From Apostichopus japonicus (taxonomy: Eukaryota; Echinodermata; Holothuroidea; Aspidochirotida; Stichopodidae): a DNA stretch of 64,000 bases. The translations under genes were made by a program, and so were the position numbers. The DNA is taken from assembly GCF_037975245.1 (NCBI RefSeq), contig NC_092583.1, positions 11,301,764 to 11,365,763 on the forward strand. The letters run 5' to 3'. Positions 1-35,974 of this stretch are shown here, piece by piece (positions within the stretch are counted from its first letter, which is position 1; each line of letters opens with the position of its first letter). The notes below the pieces were generated by a model that worked only from the letters and a program-made list of their open reading frames with translations, was not told the origin of the DNA and did not search any database.

Positions 1-3000
1 ATCCAATACAGAATCTTTTGTGCAGCATGAAAATTAATTGTTGCATTAACAACAAAAAAAGTTTCATTTATCAAGCTACTGCACGCTTGATTGTACATCA
101 TTCCTGTTCAAAACATTGTTCGTTTCTTTACAGGTTACCCCTCTAATAATTATTCTTTACAGAGTTAGGAACCCTGACTTTGAGATGACATATTTAAGTA
201 TTTATGTGGAAAATTTTTGGGGGCCTTGCCTATACCCTTCATATTGTCTGCCACCAGATAACCACCCATTTAGACAACTGTTTCTAAAGGGAGGAAATAA
301 TTTAAGGTAGAGCTTCAAAGATAGCTACTAGAAATTTTCTTTTGATATTTTAGTTTAACAATGAAGCATCCCTTTAAATGAAACCATGGTTTCAGTAGGG
401 TGACAGTACGAACATTGAAGAGCCATCGTTGTGGATTTTTTTCCCTTTTCTTCTTCAATTTTGCAAATTTGCAACCAGAATATCCATTTGAGCAACCAAG
501 TCTCTGAGTTTGGGACTAATTAATCTGTAGAGTTGTCTTTTGGTTTGGTTTTTGTTTTTGTTTGTTTTAATCCCAGCAATATGGACTGTTTTTAGTTTCC
601 TATCAAAGTGTCGAACTTGTCTGCCACCTCAGAGCACCCCTGTAAGGGACAGCTGTGTCACTTGAAACACACCATACCTTTACCTGCTGTCACCTGTATA
701 GACTAGTCTTTGCTTTTGTAACTAATCAAGCAAGTTTTTTTTTTCCTTTTCAAAGTGTTCCATCTGTTTGATGTCAGGTTGCAGTGTGACATTTTTGAAT
801 TATCTTTTTTTAGGTTTTTGTATCTTTTACATATATATATGTGAATCCCCACAGGCACTATGTTATTACTTGGCAGCATCTAGCATAATACCGGTTCGCA
901 TCATCGTTAATAACACGAAACTTGCTAGATCGTGACATCCCACGTTCCGACTTTGCATAAATTATCACGTCGGTATGTATGTTGTCTTCACACCTCGAAA
1001 AGTAATGCTTGCCGCGAGTCGTAGTCTTGAAGGGAGCTCGCTGCGTCTGTGCCCTCAAGTATCTGTCCGTCATCCAAAGGAGGGAACACAGATCAAGCCG
1101 TGGGTTTTGTTGAGTGGATGTCATAACAGTTTGAAGGAGACATATAAAGCAATCGTTTCACCTTCCATATTAAATGTTTCGTAGAAGTGGTTATTGAAGA
1201 ACATCTCTCTAAAACACAGAGCTCTCTACTAAATAACAAAAAACTTTGGTTTGGGGGAGACATCGTCACTTAAAGTACATGAATTTTGCATTTTTTTTCC
1301 ACCATTAAATTGATTACTTGTTTTAGTTTCATTGGTAGAACTTGTGACTGCAAGCATCCTTCCTGGAGTATGAGATTTTTTTTAAATCCCCTTCCCTGGC
1401 TTAGACTTTCCTCCTCTCTTATTGCTTACTGCACTGACAAAAAACCATTGTCTTAGGGCCAGAGCAAATATTCTTTTTTTTTTACATATTGGTGTTACCA
1501 TTAGAAAATATCTGTTTTTGGTTCGCCATTTTCAAGCTGTCATTGTGACCCTTGCCAACAAGTTCCGTCATGTCAAAGAAGAATAGTTATTAGCTGATTT
1601 ATAGCTTCCAATTATCTTTAAAAAAAAATTGATTTGTGATATTTTTTTTCATAAATGAAAGTGAAAGCTTTACTGATAGTACTGCTGTTTCTTTCTTTCT
1701 TTCATTTTTCTTCCTTTATATTGGCTACAAGTCCTTTTTGTGAGATTTTCTATCCATTTGAGTTTGATGAATTTTCTGTTATGCGAGATTAATATCAGTA
1801 AAACCAACTTACAAGGTTGACTGATGTATGGCCCATTAAGAAGCGGCAGCCATAAAAAATATGATCTCTGCTCGGTAATCCAAGGCTTATTAGAAGATGC
1901 TCTTTGGTCAGTCCAGTCGCAGAGCCCTGCCTGAAGTTGTTTTAAAATGCCGAGAGTGACGTTACTTTCTCCTCTTGAGAACTCGTCGCTATTTCATTTC
2001 TGATGTATTTGTGACATCGGTAATGTCAGTTAAAGTGGACTGCGACAGATCTCTTCAAATCTCTCTCAGAGAGTACTTTAAATTTGCCTTTCAAAAGTGA
2101 CTCTTAAATCTATCCAAAAATAATGTCTCGATTTATGGGCGACGTCGGGACGTGTTATGACAGACGTTACGAAAGGAGAGAGGGGAAAGGCAAACGCACA
2201 GTGATTGCTACTGTACATTACTGTGTGTGTAGAAAGCTGTTACAGGCAGTATACCATGAAGCAAAAAGAAGTGTAAAAAATTCCAAGCATTGATAGTATT
2301 AAAATTCAGTGAAGACTCTTTGCTCTTATGCAAATCAATTTCCCAGTTGGGGAAAAAAAAGGCACATGCTTTTGTTTTTGCCAGTAGACATTTTTAGTCA
2401 TGTACATAAACATAAAAATTTGAGATGAATTTAAGAAGAAAAAGACTGATGTATAGAAAGTGGAAACTTCATTTTAGTGGCTAAAAATTGAAAATTTGTA
2501 ATTTCAGTTCAGTTCAGTCAATACATTTCGCATATACATAGACATACAAAAACAGTGCAGTAATGGTATATACAGGATACTAGAAAAAACATAAGATGTT
2601 TATCAAAGCTAGTAACCCTAAAGAGAAAGAAAGAAAATAACAGAACAAAGATGTCCAGATGTGTCATACAATGTGTAGAAGAAAGAAAGAAAGGGGGAAT
2701 GTTACATTTGGAACTTTGTGTTGGCCATTTTAGCATATATCTAGCATGTTATTGTGTCACTTTATTTAGCTCACTTCAAGTGCTGGAGATTATCATCTGT
2801 GGGTGGATTGCCTTGATTGAAATCCCATCAATTTGTACAGCGTCTGGTATTTAAATTATGCGTAGGTTCATGTCAAAGTTTTTAACATGTAATTGATATT
2901 AATAAGAAATATTTTGCAGACTAGAAACAATTTCATATTTTCTTAATAATGTGTATATTCACAAAAGGATAGAAAGATGTAAAATGTACAGTATTTGTAA

Positions 3001-4422
3001 GTTCCTTTGTAGCTGATATCGATAGGCATTGGTACATATTTTGTTGTAGCTAATTCAAATACAGAACGGCAGTAAAACTTGCCTGTGGGTGGGGGGGGCT
3101 TGTTTGAGGGTGGGGGATCACCACCGTAGGATTACCACAATTATTTATGTTTGTGCATTCTGAAAGGTCTTTCAATGAACCGATGACATTTTGGTTGTTA
3201 CCATGGAAACTGCACATTTATTTAACAGCTGTGTAATGCTGTATATTAAACCAACCAATCGACTTTTATTTCTGTGAATTCCTTTCCAAAAGGAGACAAA
3301 ACCCCGTTGGGAGCCTCTAAATTGGAAAGAGAGTATCTGCCGTTAAGATTTACTAGGTGTCCAAGCAAAGTAAAGCAGTATCATACTAATCAGACGTCGT
3401 TTTCTCGAATATTTTCGTAGACACGTAAATGCGATCTGGCAATTCTCAGAATTTTTTTAAAATGCCATGAAATGTACTCAGAGTGTATCGCTTAATAATT
3501 ACGTATACAGAGCTGGGGTAAAAACAAAAGCAATATTCCCAGACAGATTTGATGTGTGCCTCGTTTGCTCGTTAAGGTTGCAAGTAGTTGCGTCCTTTGA
3601 TGATCGAAGCGCGTCCCACAGAGTATTGTTTTAAGTGGCGGTTCGCTATTAATTTCAAAGTGCGACAAATCTTCCAATCTCGTTAGTTCTCGATGATTGC
3701 ACATAATTACATAAAACTGATATTTTCGATGAATTTCTGAGAAATTTGGCCAAATACCAACCAAAAGTTATTTTGGTGTCTGTGTGTATTAGATTTTTTT
3801 AATTTAGTTTTTTTTTTTTTTTTTTTTTTGCAAACATTTTTTCCCCCCATTTGGTTCATAGAAAGGTTACAAAAAGGTCTTCTCATATATATTTTCCTGT
3901 GAATTGGTTTGAATTATGGATGGAGTAATGAATAATGTTTTCAAGTTATCTGCTAACTATTTGGTAAATTCTGTTGCAAACTTAGCAACCAAACACTACA
4001 GTAAATGCAGTTTTTGTAGAAAAAATTAAATATATTTTTCTGAAGGAAACTAGAATCTCTAGATTGAATATCTTGTTTTTTGGGGTTTTTTTTGCATATG
4101 TTTTTATTTTTTCCCCTTTGGTTCATGGAAAGGTTACAAACAGGTCTTCTTACTGTACATATATTTTCCTGTGAATTGGTTTTGACTTTGATTAATCGAT
4201 TAATAATTTTTTTTTTCAAGTCGTCTGCTAACTATTTGGCAAACTTACCAACCAAACACTACAGTAAATGAATCATGTCCAAGTTAAGATTATCTCTTTA
4301 ATTTTTTGTTGTTGATATTTTTGAAATGATCCATTTCAAGTGAAGATGATGTAACCTACAATGGTTTGGATTGTCTTCAAGTTTTTTAACAAGTTTTTCT
4401 TTCTTTACGTCATCGATTTTAG
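1..4422. other. Upstream EZH2 intron or flank, no exon recognised
   Basis: I searched for the missing N-terminal EZH2 exons (human residues 1-121, expected to end with a Met codon in phase 0 before a donor) and found none. The stretch is AT-rich with T-tracts. A less AT-rich patch at about 850-1190 has short ORFs on both strands but no recognisable protein. Most likely a long intron with the 5' exons outside the window. Confidence 0.5.
3822..4270. repeat. Diverged tandem duplication, ~185-bp copies
   Basis: 3822-4007 and 4083-4270 share, in the same order, a T tract, a TTGGTTCAT block, GAAAGGTTACAAA, AGGTCTTCT, TTTTCCTGTGAATTGG, TCTGCTAACTATTTGG and ACCAAACACTACAGTAAATG. The offset is about 260 bp. 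It sits immediately upstream of the first visible EZH2 exon. Confidence 0.75.
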
Positions 4423-28448
<24,026 letters not shown>

Positions 28449-28900
28449 ACAATTTCCAAAGAAGATCCAAGAATTCACTGGAATGGAACACAAAGAGAGA
28501 CTCAGTAATAAGTTACTTCCATTTCTCTCGCCAAGTTGCTACAAGAGGTTGCAAAATTCATCATCTTTAGCTTAATTTATAACGAAGAATTCTCTGCAGA
28601 AAAACTCCAACTAAACAGGCTTAGTCAAGCCTTGTTCCATCTGGGAGATATCGTAGGTTAAAGGTCGTTCCTGGGAGCTGTCATTATGTAATCTGTGATG
28701 TCATACTGCCCTCTAGATTCTCAAATCTTGGAATTGAACAAGTTTGTTTTCATCTTCAGTTTTCAAAGTAGGAATGTTAATATTGTTGACATTGAAACCA
28801 ATTCCATCACTTAGGTAATGTTTAAGAGGTTGAATAATTTTGATTCATTGGGAAAACCCTTTCCTCCATTACCAAATATAAACATAATAAATAAATAAAT
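28449..28900 (+). other. EZH2: EZH2 3' UTR (putative)
   Basis: Sequence following the EZH2 stop. AATAAA hexamers occur from 28886 in a run of AATA repeats, the first plausible polyadenylation signal. The true cleavage site cannot be fixed without transcript data. Confidence 0.5.
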
Positions 28901-28971
28901 AAAATAAACAAACAAACAATTGAATCACACTTGGCTCGATGATGTCATATTTAGACTTGATCAAGCCTTAA

Positions 28972-31900
28972 CATAACATAACATAACAATTAATATTTAT
29001 ATAGCGCTATTCCATCTAGATCATAGCGCTTGTGACACAGACACAACTTAGCATGGAAATAGGTGAGTCTTAAGATTACTACGAAATTGAGAGATATTGT
29101 CAGTTTCTCTGATAGTACGAGGGAGATTGTTCCATGACTGTGGACCGGCTACACTGAACGATTTCTGACCCAAGACCTTGTTCGTTCTAGGAACATTCAA
29201 GCGGGTTATGTCATGAGTAGAGCGGAGAGTTCTTTGGGGAGTATAAGGTGACAGTAGATTGGATAAATAAACAGGTGCAGTATTGTTCATGGATTTAAAG
29301 ACATAAAGACAGAGTTTAAACTGAATCCTTTCCCTTATTGGCAGCCAGTGGAGTTCTTTAAGTGTTGGAGTAATGTGATCTCTCTTGGATATGGAGCATA
29401 CCAACCGGGCAGCATTGTTCTGCAATCTCTGAACTCTGTCCAATTCATGTTCCGTAGCACCAAAAAGAAGAAGATTTCCATAGTCGAGACGAGAGATGAC
29501 TAAAGCCCTGACGACATGATGGAGAGTTTCTTTATCAAGATATCTCTTTATTCTCCGGATGTTTCTTAACTGGAAATGTATTGATTGACAGAGGCTAGAT
29601 ATTTGTTTAGTCATAGTCATATTTGCATCAAAAATTATGCCCAAGTTCCGAACCGACTGTGTTGGTTCAATATGTGCATCACCGATTTTCAGTAACACAG
29701 GTGGCAGTTTCTGAAGAAAATAGGGTGATCCAAGCACAATGAACTCTGTTTTGCTCTCATTTAATTTTAACTTGTTGCAAGACATCCACTCTTGGATTTC
29801 AGCAATACACAGTTGAAGCCTCTCAATAGCATGCTGCCGTGCACCTGGTATTTTTGGGTCAAAAGAACAGTACAACTGTGTGTCATCTGCATAGAGATGA
29901 AAGTCTAAGGCATGACGACGAATGATTTTACCGAGAGGGAGTGTGTAGATTACAAACTTTAAGGGGCCAAGGATAGAGCCTTGTGGCAGTCCATACTCTA
30001 AATCAACAGGATCAGAGTAGTTGTTGCCAATGGAAACACGGCTTTGTCTATCAGACAGGTAGGATTTGAACCATTGGAGGGCAATCCCTGATATTCCCAA
30101 CTTTGTATTCATTCTCTTAAGCAGTACATCATGGTCTATAGTGTCAAAGGCGGCGGACAAGTCCAATAACACCAGAAAAACAACATGAGACTTGTCCATC
30201 GCCTTAAGTACATCATCTTTAACCCTCAAGAGTGCTGTCTCAGTACTGTTATGTGTCTTATATGCAGACTGGTACGGCTCGTCGAGATTGTGCAGAGATA
30301 TGTGCTGTTTCAACTGTGTGGCAACAGCTTTTTCAATGAGCTTTGCCACAAATCTGATATTTGATACAGGACGATAACTACTTAAAGCATTGTGATCCAA
30401 GGAAGGTTTCTTCAAAATTGGCGATATTATGGCTTGACCAAGAGAATTTGGAAAAATGCCGGATGAGAGAGATGCATTTATGATTGAGGTAAGTGCAGAC
30501 AACATGATGTCTAGATTTTGTTTTAGTAGCCACGTAGGAATGGTGTCAAGGGTGCATGATTTACTTGCAAACCCCTTCACTAATTTCCGTACATCCTCCT
30601 CTGAAATCTGTTCAAATTCATTAAACATTTCCAAGTCGGTAGGCTGTTCATTGATCTCATTGGTAGCCTTATCATTGCCAGGCAGCTGCTCATCAAGAGC
30701 ATTACGGATTTTATCAACCTTGTCCTTGAAGAATGTGGCAAAGTCATTTGCCAGAAGTTGAGGTGAATCGGATTGAGGAAGAATTCTACGGTTTTTGTTG
30801 AGCAAGGAGTTTACAGTTTTAAAAACATCCTTTTTGTCAGAATTTGCAAGAGAGGACCTGTAAAACTCGATCTTACTGGCATCAATCAATTGGTTGACTC
30901 TATCCCTCTGATTTTCATAAGCCATACGATCGATCTCAGTACCCGATTTGCGCCATTTTCGCTCAAATTTCCTTCTCAAACGTCTTTCAACACTGATATC
31001 ACGATTATACCAAGGTTGCTTGGGTCGTAACTTATGAGACTTGGTTTTGAGAGGTGCGTGCTTGTCGAGTACAGAAGTGATGGCTGAATCAAAGCTGGTC
31101 AGCAGTTCCACAGGTGACTCACTAGATTGTACTTCACAAAATTTAGATGCAAGGTCTTTTTTAAAAGCATTGTGGTCCATACGCTGGAAGTTTCGGCAAG
31201 TAGTGACGGAGTTTAGAGGCACAGATTTCTCTTGGTTTAGCACACAATGAATCATGTGATGATCAGATAAAGAGCTAACTTTCACCTTAAATTCATTGAT
31301 TAATTCATCATCACAGCGTGTTATGACAAGATCCAGAGTATGTCCAGACCTATGTGTAGGCTCAAGAATGTGCTGGTACAAACCAGAAGAAACAAGAGTT
31401 GCGTTAAATTTCCTAACAACTGGGTGATCAGGCTTGTCAACATGGATGTTGAAGTCACCTAGTATGAATAATCTGCTTGTTAAAGATGATATGTTGGTAA
31501 TAAAGTCATCAAATTCTTCTAGGAAATCAAAAGTTTTCTTTGGGAAAGGATCAGGGCGATAAACGACAACATATGTAATACCATTTATCGGGTCTGTGAT
31601 GCAAACATATTCAAAGGTATGAGCAATCAGATTAGGTTTGAATGTCCGAAATTTCATCGCTGTTTTATAAACTATCGCAATACCTCCGTGGTCATCAGTA
31701 CCTCTTGGATAATTTAAGAAGGAGTATGTTGGTGGTGTGCATTCTCCAATGGTAACAGCATCATTTTCATTCAACCACGATTCTGTTATGCACATAACAT
31801 CAATATCATGCTCAATTAGGTAGTCACTTAAAAATGTGGTTTTATTTCCGACAGACCGGATGTTCCAAAGGCACATTGTAACCTTTTTCTTGATGGTAGT

Positions 31901-32397
31901 TGTGTTTGTAGGAGTTGAATTGCGGACAGTTTCTAAATTTGTGGATTCCAATGTGAAATTTGGAATATGTTTAACTTTCCCCCTATTTCCACGATGTGTT
32001 GGATGTCTGTTGTTTATACCAAGAGTCACTAAATGTCTCCACAAAGTGTTAGAAACATGGGCTTTGGCATTCACATTTAGATTTATATGGAGTAACTGTT
32101 CCGTGGTGTAAGAGTATGTAGGTCTTGATTTGACTGAAGTAAGAGTAGGTGCTGGTGTAACATCAGGACCGGGGTTTGGATGAACGTCACCTGCCTTGAG
32201 GAGTTGGAGCTTGAAAGTCACTGTGGAGTTTGAATAAAGTGCAATATTTCTACCAAGAAATTTGTGATGATCAAGTTTACTATTGAAGTAACTAGTACCA
32301 TTGGTATTCACATGTAGTAGTACATTACACTGGAAGATAGTGCAGTGTAGTAGGATGCACACAACAAAAGCCAACTTGGTGTAAGCCATTGCCTTGT
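28972..32397 (-). mobile_element. CR1/L2-type LINE, apparently intact, flanked by a 9-bp duplication
   Basis: Bounded by AAGCCTTAA at 28963-28971 and 32398-32406, read as the target-site duplication. The element is ~3.43 kb: 8 nt upstream of the ATG, one ORF (32389-29048) and a ~76-nt 3' region. That region contains an AGCGCTAT/ATAGCGCT hairpin and a (TTATG)n tail on the element strand, all features of CR1/L2 LINEs. The long uninterrupted ORF points to a young insertion. The very short 5' leader could mean truncation just before the ORF. It lies between the 3' ends of EZH2 and NOP58. Confidence 0.85.
29048..32389 (-). CDS. LINE ORF: AP endonuclease and reverse transcriptase, 1113 aa
   Basis: Single ORF of a non-LTR retrotransposon. 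In order: a hydrophobic, signal peptide-like start (AYTKLAFVVCILLHCTIF), then GDVHPNPGP near residue 66-74, a 2A-like ribosome-skipping motif; an APE-type endonuclease with CLWNIRSVGNK, CITESW, VVYRPDPF, LFILGDFNIHVD and LSDHHMI (about 170-385); a reverse transcriptase with SYRPVSNI, LLDLSAAFDTIDHDVL, GLPQGSILGP and the catalytic FHLYADDTQLY (about 650-870); and a C-terminal region ending in SWNNLPRTIRE-type sequence. All catalytic motifs are present and there are no stops, so it may be competent (inference). The short ORFs on the opposite strand are shadows. Confidence 0.93.
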   Translation of the reverse strand: MAYTKLAFVVCILLHCTIFQCNVLLHVNTNGTSYFNSKLDHHKFLGRNIALYSNSTVTFKLQLLKAGDVHPNPGPDVTPAPTLTSVKSRPTYSYTTEQLLHINLNVNAKAHVSNTLWRHLVTLGINNRHPTHRGNRGKVKHIPNFTLESTNLETVRNSTPTNTTTIKKKVTMCLWNIRSVGNKTTFLSDYLIEHDIDVMCITESWLNENDAVTIGECTPPTYSFLNYPRGTDDHGGIAIVYKTAMKFRTFKPNLIAHTFEYVCITDPINGITYVVVYRPDPFPKKTFDFLEEFDDFITNISSLTSRLFILGDFNIHVDKPDHPVVRKFNATLVSSGLYQHILEPTHRSGHTLDLVITRCDDELINEFKVKVSSLSDHHMIHCVLNQEKSVPLNSVTTCRNFQRMDHNAFKKDLASKFCEVQSSESPVELLTSFDSAITSVLDKHAPLKTKSHKLRPKQPWYNRDISVERRLRRKFERKWRKSGTEIDRMAYENQRDRVNQLIDASKIEFYRSSLANSDKKDVFKTVNSLLNKNRRILPQSDSPQLLANDFATFFKDKVDKIRNALDEQLPGNDKATNEINEQPTDLEMFNEFEQISEEDVRKLVKGFASKSCTLDTIPTWLLKQNLDIMLSALTSIINASLSSGIFPNSLGQAIISPILKKPSLDHNALSSYRPVSNIRFVAKLIEKAVATQLKQHISLHNLDEPYQSAYKTHNSTETALLRVKDDVLKAMDKSHVVFLVLLDLSAAFDTIDHDVLLKRMNTKLGISGIALQWFKSYLSDRQSRVSIGNNYSDPVDLEYGLPQGSILGPLKFVIYTLPLGKIIRRHALDFHLYADDTQLYCSFDPKIPGARQHAIERLQLCIAEIQEWMSCNKLKLNESKTEFIVLGSPYFLQKLPPVLLKIGDAHIEPTQSVRNLGIIFDANMTMTKQISSLCQSIHFQLRNIRRIKRYLDKETLHHVVRALVISRLDYGNLLLFGATEHELDRVQRLQNNAARLVCSISKRDHITPTLKELHWLPIRERIQFKLCLYVFKSMNNTAPVYLSNLLSPYTPQRTLRSTHDITRLNVPRTNKVLGQKSFSVAGPQSWNNLPRTIRETDNISQFRSNLKTHLFPC

Positions 32398-32457
32398 AAG
32401 CCTTAAGCCTTTAGCCTTGTGTGTGAATAAAAACATAAAATCATTGATATATCTTAG

Positions 32458-32690
32458 TGGAGTGTTAGCTCAGTGGTTAACGCCGGTGCCTTTCAATCGT
32501 AAGGTCCCGAGTTAGAGTCACTCCAAGATTAATGTATGTCGTCCAGTTACAGAGTTGTTGGCAATTAACAATTCATAATCATGGACGTTAAATATGAATC
32601 TAAGAGACTTCGGTCAGCTTGCGGCTTTGATAAGCCAATGAGGCTTCTTCACGAGTTCCTGCTTACAGGAGGATCTAAAATACATATCTT
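32458..32690 (+). mobile_element. tRNA-like SINE head or tRNA pseudogene
   Basis: TGGAGTG (32458-32464) pairs perfectly with CACTCCA (32519-32525) like an acceptor stem. Between them are TTAGCTCAGTGGTTAACGCC (A-box-like) and a degenerate B-box region around GAGTTAGAGTC, with a possible CCTT/AAGG anticodon stem. A ~165-bp unrelated body follows. The T arm is too poor for a functional tRNA. It sits just outside the LINE 5' end. Confidence 0.6.
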
Positions 32691-34015
32691 AATGCACTAA
32701 GATTTTTCATTGCTGGAATTTAGGGAATATCACATAGACCAGTACTGACGGTTGGGTTTGTCTCTCCTTCGAAAGCAACTTTCACAAGCGGATATATTTT
32801 CACTGCTGGCCATGTTATTTCTTGGGCAAGTTTTTTTGTAGGTGTCCAAGTAAGAGGGCAAATTGTACATGGTAATGTTAACTATGAGCTTTGAGCCTGA
32901 GAGGAATACAAACAGTTTATTGTAAGTAACCTCATTTAAAAAAAAAAGGAATTTGAAAAGTTAGAAAAGATATTTTGCTGTATCTTGAATGTTAGAATAA
33001 TGACAGCACTCATCAGGCCAATGTTTTGAATTTGAATTACATTTATGGGGCAGATATAAAGGACCGGAGATTCCATGCCCGTGGTTCTTTTTGAAAAAGT
33101 TTTCAGTGCCTTATTACGTATTTGAGAAATGCAACATCACAATACTATAACTAACGTGATATGAACTGCGTTATTTAAACATGAGATGTGAAATTCACAA
33201 ATAGATCTGGTTAAGTCCTCTGAATTGCTCTTTAGTTTGTAAAGCTCTATGCTCTCACCAAAACATACAGAAACTTTACTTGCGAGTATATGTCTATGAA
33301 TACAAGCAAATGGAATATTTGACAGTAGGGAAAAAACTTTAATCTCAAATTTACCTGGCACCTTGACGGCCTTTCATTAAAAGGATAAGTCCAGAGGAAA
33401 ATCTTGAAGGTTACAAAGTAAAGCCATTTTGTCATGTCTGCATTTCCAATGCTTAACCTTGGGGTACACAATTTGTGGCCTGCCTCAGATTACATTACTA
33501 ATTTAATATTCAAAATGATTATGATTATGATATAGATCACTTAGGGATATGACTAAGATAATATTTATGCAATTATGTATGGATATGTTTTTGTAAAAAA
33601 AAGTTTTTTTTAATGAATTGCACAGAAATGATGCAAAAATTCCAAACACAATGCAACATAAAGCTTGAGAGCTTTCGTAAAGAAGAGAAAATTATTTTTC
33701 CAGTAGTGAAAACCCTCACTTCTTCATGAATAACCAGGTTTGGGGGTTCTTTTAACATATTTCGGCTGCAGTTCTGAGTACTATTTGTCCATTATTAAAA
33801 TTTGAAGTTTTGCTTTCAATTCCATTAATTTCTGACTTTTTTCATTTTTTTTAAGTTTCCACTTTTGTGAAATTCCTTGGAAAAGTATGAATCCAACAAT
33901 TTTGTATTTCGTTCACACATTTTGTAAAGTTCTTTCTCATGAATACAAACATCTCACAAGAAAAAAAGGAATATCTGAGCTTCTTTCCTTTGACTTTATG
34001 TGTACTTAAAGGGTG

Positions 34016-34364
34016 TGAAGACTCGCGCAAAAAGAAACGTCTAATGCCGGTAATCTGACCTAGTTTCCAATGAGGTGTAACAGAAGTGTTAGACACCACC
34101 ATCTATCCCAGAAAATAAGCACACAGCTTGCTACCTTCGGTAATTAGACACTAGTGTACAGTCAGTACATACAGCTGCGGTCAATACCCACAGCACAGTG
34201 TACAAACGATACAGCGATGGACATCTCAGGTCCAGATAAAAGATAACAAGGTATCACGTTTCATTACTGTCTGCATTTTGTAGCGAAAAGCAGAAAACTT
34301 CACTTGCAAGCAACGGAAAGTTAACTTTTTCAGAGGGCGGCACGCGGTTTGGGGCGAGTCTTTA
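34016..34364. mobile_element. TIR repeat, copy 1 (MITE family shared with 53812-54178)
   Basis: Begins TGAAGACTCGC and ends GCGAGTCTTTA, the inverted copy with one change. Interior blocks such as AATGCCGGTAATCTGACC, ACAGCTGCGGTCAATACCC and CACGCGGTTTGGGG recur in the second copy. No ORF; a non-autonomous DNA transposon by structure. I could not identify a clear target-site duplication. Confidence 0.8.
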
Positions 34365-34789
34365 ATGACTTTAATGCCTGCCAACATCTCATGATAACAC
34401 CAGACTGGCAAGAAACAAGACAGTAGGTTTGTTATCATCTCTTGTTATGAAACAGTTACAACAACCTCCTTATCAATTATTACAGCTAGTTGCATTATGG
34501 CTGTCAGTCTGTGGCAAAATATTCAAATTTACCTACCCGTAGATCTGTGACAGTCAAGTGCAGATCAGGTCAAAATATCAAAATGTTGTTTGTGGTGTTA
34601 CAACTTGCTCTCCTGCACATTACAACAATGGTCTAGAGTTTAAAAAAAAGGTCAAGGGATCATGAGCCATTTGGCTTTTGTTTTAACTTTCTTTTTTTAA
34701 ATTAAAACAGCACCAATGCTGTAATAGCTCACACAGAATTGATGAACTTAATTGTAGTGAAAAGTTGATGGGAACTGTAGATGTTAATA

Positions 34790-35640
34790 TACAGTTCAAT
34801 ACTGTACTGTGGTTTTGATTTATTGACCTCTGCTGACCTTTGGTCACCACAAAAAACATCAGGCCTATTATAGATTAACCTAGAAAATTGTGTCCATGTG
34901 ATTGCAATTAAATCCATGTTTTTCACATTAAATGTTGACTTGGTTCAAAGTAAAACCAACCCTCAGGAATCTATCAAGTTCTACTCATCAAACAGTACAC
35001 TTGCAAACCCTTGAATCAACATTTGTTTCAAAATTTGCAAAATGTTCCACCAGTTTATACATCTTAGCACCCTCCATTTTACCGAAACTTTCTCAAAGTC
35101 CCCTTACACCCCTGCTCTCGATCAAATACCCTAAATGAATATTGATTGAAAGTTCTGCATTTAGCAAAGTATAAAAGCCTTCACAATATCTACCTAACTA
35201 AACAAGATGGTAGAGAGACTCACTGATTCCTTGCCACCGTTTATATTTCAATTGTGCACGCAATCGTTCTGGCGTGAAGCTTTACCTTTCGAGTTGTTGC
35301 TATTACAAGGTTTTCTGAATTTGACCTCCAGTGACCTTTGACACCTATGAAAACGAAAGGGGTTTTGTACTCTCCAAGGTGAAGTCACGTACTGGGTTTG
35401 AAGTTCATCCAAACTTTGCTTCTGAAGTTATAGTTTGAAAAGTTTTCAGACGTTGACCTCTGGTGACATGACTACCGCAAATGACGAAAATGTTGTCCTA
35501 CTCACTAGGATGTATCCATGCACATACCAAGTATGGAGATGAACCACCATGTATGTTTTAGCTTAGAGAGTTCACAAGCCAAGGTGTTACACACACATGC
35601 CATCACATAGATTCCTTCTGCCTTCAACAAAACTAGGATT
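34790..35640. repeat. Dispersed repeat with TGACCTTTG motifs
   Basis: Contains TGACCTTTGGTCA (near 34837), TGACCTTTGACA (near 35331) and GACCTCTGGTGAC (near 35456). Its end, ATAGATTCCTTCTGCCTTC, matches the end of the repeat at 62560-62825. Old, diverged copies; the exact limits are unclear. Confidence 0.55.
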
Positions 35641-35974
35641 GATGAATAATAATAATAAATCGGTGGTACATAATGGGGTGGGGAGGGATTGTAGAGAGAT
35701 TGTTACTTTCAGGAATTTGTAAAACCCACATATTGCAAATAAACAAACAAATCAAAAGGAATTCTGGCAAAGTATGCTCGCACCCTGTTACTGAAATATA
35801 AACACTTGCAAGTGTATGGTACAATGCTGGTCTTTTCTCTAAACGTTTCTATGGGTATGTATTTCTCAAAAGTTACTGCGGCACAGCAATAAGGGCTCTG
35901 TGAACTAAAGAATTAGACAAACTCTTTTAGACTGAGATGACTGTCAAACCCCTACCAGATGAAGTTTTTTATCT

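Noticed and set aside
30192-32111. Plus-strand ORFs within the LINE
   Set aside because: Antisense to a clear endonuclease/reverse transcriptase ORF and without domains of their own.
32458-32525. Functional tRNA gene
   Set aside because: Acceptor stem pairs, but the T arm and B box are too degenerate.
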